Origin: Alteromonas confluentis
GTDB lineage: Bacteria > Pseudomonadota > Gammaproteobacteria > Enterobacterales > Alteromonadaceae
Assembly (NCBI RefSeq): GCF_001757105.1
Contig: NZ_MDHN01000010.1
Span: 1-64,000 of the forward strand
Direction of reading: 5' to 3'
DNA length: 64,000 nucleotides
Shown: one piece after another, positions 62,912-64,000 of the stretch
Numbering within the stretch: the first letter of the stretch is position 1
How the letters are laid out: each line of letters begins with the position of its first letter
Position numbers and translations under genes: made by a program
Notes under the pieces: generated by a model
What the model saw: the letters and a program-made list of their open reading frames with translations, nothing else
Told to the model about the DNA's origin: nothing
Database searches by the model: none

Positions 62912-64000
62912 AGTTCCTTGTCTACCGCCTGCTGACTATTGAGTTCGTTCTCGCGAACAAACAAAACAGCAATCGCGCCGCAGATCATCGATACACCAGC
63001 GACCAGAATGATATTGATCGCGGTGTTGTCAAACAGGCTGCTTAAAATCCAACCGGCAGTGAGTCCGGCCACAATTTGCGGAATGGCAACGGTAAAATTG
63101 AAGATCCCCATATACACACCGGTTTTTTCTGCAGGTAATGAGCCTGCGAGCATGGCATAAGGCATGGCAAGGATTGCTGCCCAGGCGATACCCACACCAA
63201 TCATCGGTATCACTAAATTGACAGCCCCTTGGGGCACCGTGACTTCGGTGATAAGCAAATTAACGTGTACGGCTTCCAGATCCTGGAAAAAGAGAAAACT
63301 GATGTAACCAATGCCACCTAACAACAGTGAACCGGCATAAATGGTTTTACGGCCAAAACCATCGGCTAAGCGAGCCAGAAATACTGAGAACACGGCCGCA
63401 AATACACTGTAGGCCGCAAACAATATCCCCACCCAATCACCGGCAGCCCCTTTTGCAGCAACAACAAACTCGGGCATGCTACCTACCGACGCAATATAGG
63501 CAGGATCGAACCATTGTTTGTCTATATTCCATATGTGCTGGGTGATGGCGGGCATGGTATAGACCCACATGATATAAAGCGCAAACCAGGAAAAAAACTG
63601 CACCACCGCCAACTGCTTCATGGTGTCAGGCATGGTTTTTACCAGTGTCCAGAATGGGGTTTTCTCTGCCTGCGTTGCATCGTCAACATTCAGCCCTTTG
63701 TAACGGGCATAATCTTCTGGTGCGTACTCTTTGGTTCGAATAACAGTCCAAATCACCGTTCCCAATAAGACAGTGGCGCCAATATAAAATGCCCACACCA
63801 CAGAAGGTGCCACCTCACCTAACGCAGCCGTATTATCCAAGCCAACCACGTTGGTTAGAATGAAAGGCAATAAGGAACCGATAACGGCACCAATATTAAT
63901 CAGTAGCGCTTGTACAGAGTAACCGGCATTACGCTGTGACGCGGGTACCATGTCGGAAACCAGTGAGCGGAAGGGTTGAAAACAAACGTTAAAAGAAGCG
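62908..64000 (-). CDS. MFS sugar transporter (partial, runs off right edge)
   Basis: The frame is open to the right edge: upstream of the ATG at 63951 the same frame continues without stop to base 63999 (residues ending QPFRSLVSD before MVPASQRNAGYSVQ), so the true start lies off-window. At least 363 residues with nine or so membrane helices. DMVPASQRNAGYSVQA and LARLADGFGRKTIY are typical of the MFS sugar-symporter group found beside amylases. It likely imports maltose or maltodextrin. It shares a 4-base overlap with the GH13 gene. Confidence 0.88.
   Translation of the reverse strand, partial: ASFNVCFQPFRSLVSDMVPASQRNAGYSVQALLINIGAVIGSLLPFILTNVVGLDNTAALGEVAPSVVWAFYIGATVLLGTVIWTVIRTKEYAPEDYARYKGLNVDDATQAEKTPFWTLVKTMPDTMKQLAVVQFFSWFALYIMWVYTMPAITQHIWNIDKQWFDPAYIASVGSMPEFVVAAKGAAGDWVGILFAAYSVFAAVFSVFLARLADGFGRKTIYAGSLLLGGIGYISFLFFQDLEAVHVNLLITEVTVPQGAVNLVIPMIGVGIAWAAILAMPYAMLAGSLPAEKTGVYMGIFNFTVAIPQIVAGLTAGWILSSLFDNTAINIILVAGVSMICGAIAVLFVRENELNSQQAVDKEL

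Overview
The window reads as chromosomal DNA of a marine gammaproteobacterium, most likely of the Alteromonadaceae (Alteromonas or a close relative). This is inferred from protein resemblance: a class I fumarase, a yejK/yejL/yejM cluster, VolA/Pla-1 lipase, PsrA and a valine-degradation set, plus the many short rho-independent terminators between convergent genes. No rRNA, tRNA, CRISPR array, transposase or prophage gene was seen. Most of the window is ordinary core genome; the clearly accessory part is the first 2.5 kb.

Positions 1-2455 hold an integron gene-cassette array read leftwards (minus strand). Four attC sites of about 115 bp (357-471, 877-990, 1413-1527, 1917-2031) separate five cassettes; the last runs off the left edge. 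Each complete cassette's first bases (GTTRRRY side) are complementary to the inverse core of its own attC, so the cassettes are structurally intact. Four carry a gene, each for a membrane or exported product (membrane protein, lipoprotein, two secreted proteins); one has no convincing gene. No integrase gene lies on the promoter side. The array ends abruptly at 2455 beside a good -10 box at 2512-2517 and is followed directly by rmuC, so as seen it is a cluster of attC sites lacking an integrase (CALIN), unless intI lies off-window.

2.7-16 kb: rmuC and fumarase (minus), divergent from pabB, a NUDIX hydrolase and sdaA (plus); cysB (minus); a soluble histidine kinase and a conserved coiled-coil protein; a LysR regulator divergent from the scoA-scoB CoA transferase pair; a DEAD-box RNA helicase. 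16-31 kb: a small EF-hand protein, tRNA hydroxylase TrhO, a REC-TPR response regulator, an EamA transporter with a DUF6279 lipoprotein, phosphofructokinase, a LytTR/LytS-type two-component pair, a DUF962 membrane protein, a PilZ protein, an M61 peptidase, and an M23 peptidase behind a tandem QueD-like protein. 30-34 kb: yejK divergent from yejL-yejM, then rlmA.

34-39 kb: a four-gene valine-degradation operon (mmsA, acyl-CoA dehydrogenase, 3-hydroxyisobutyryl-CoA hydrolase, mmsB) preceded by a nested palindrome resembling LiuR boxes. 39-47 kb: a second REC-TPR regulator, a beta-hydroxyacid dehydrogenase, glutathione peroxidase, D-lactate dehydrogenase, cmoM (same tRNA U34 pathway as trhO), a Nif3-type protein, psrA and sohB. 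47-53.4 kb: a tripartite RND efflux operon. 53.4-60 kb: VolA-type lipase, yciK-type SDR, an SGNH esterase and glnS. 60-64 kb: a LacI regulator, a GH13 lipoprotein and an MFS transporter (cut by the window end), together looking like a maltodextrin-use locus.

The main items for a second look are the integrase-less array and its asymmetric attC sites; three dispersed signalling genes (one sensorless kinase, two REC-TPR regulators); a YejM homologue whose sulfatase-like domain seems stripped of catalytic residues; an RND pump with D-N in place of the D-D proton relay; and a tandem T-fold protein.
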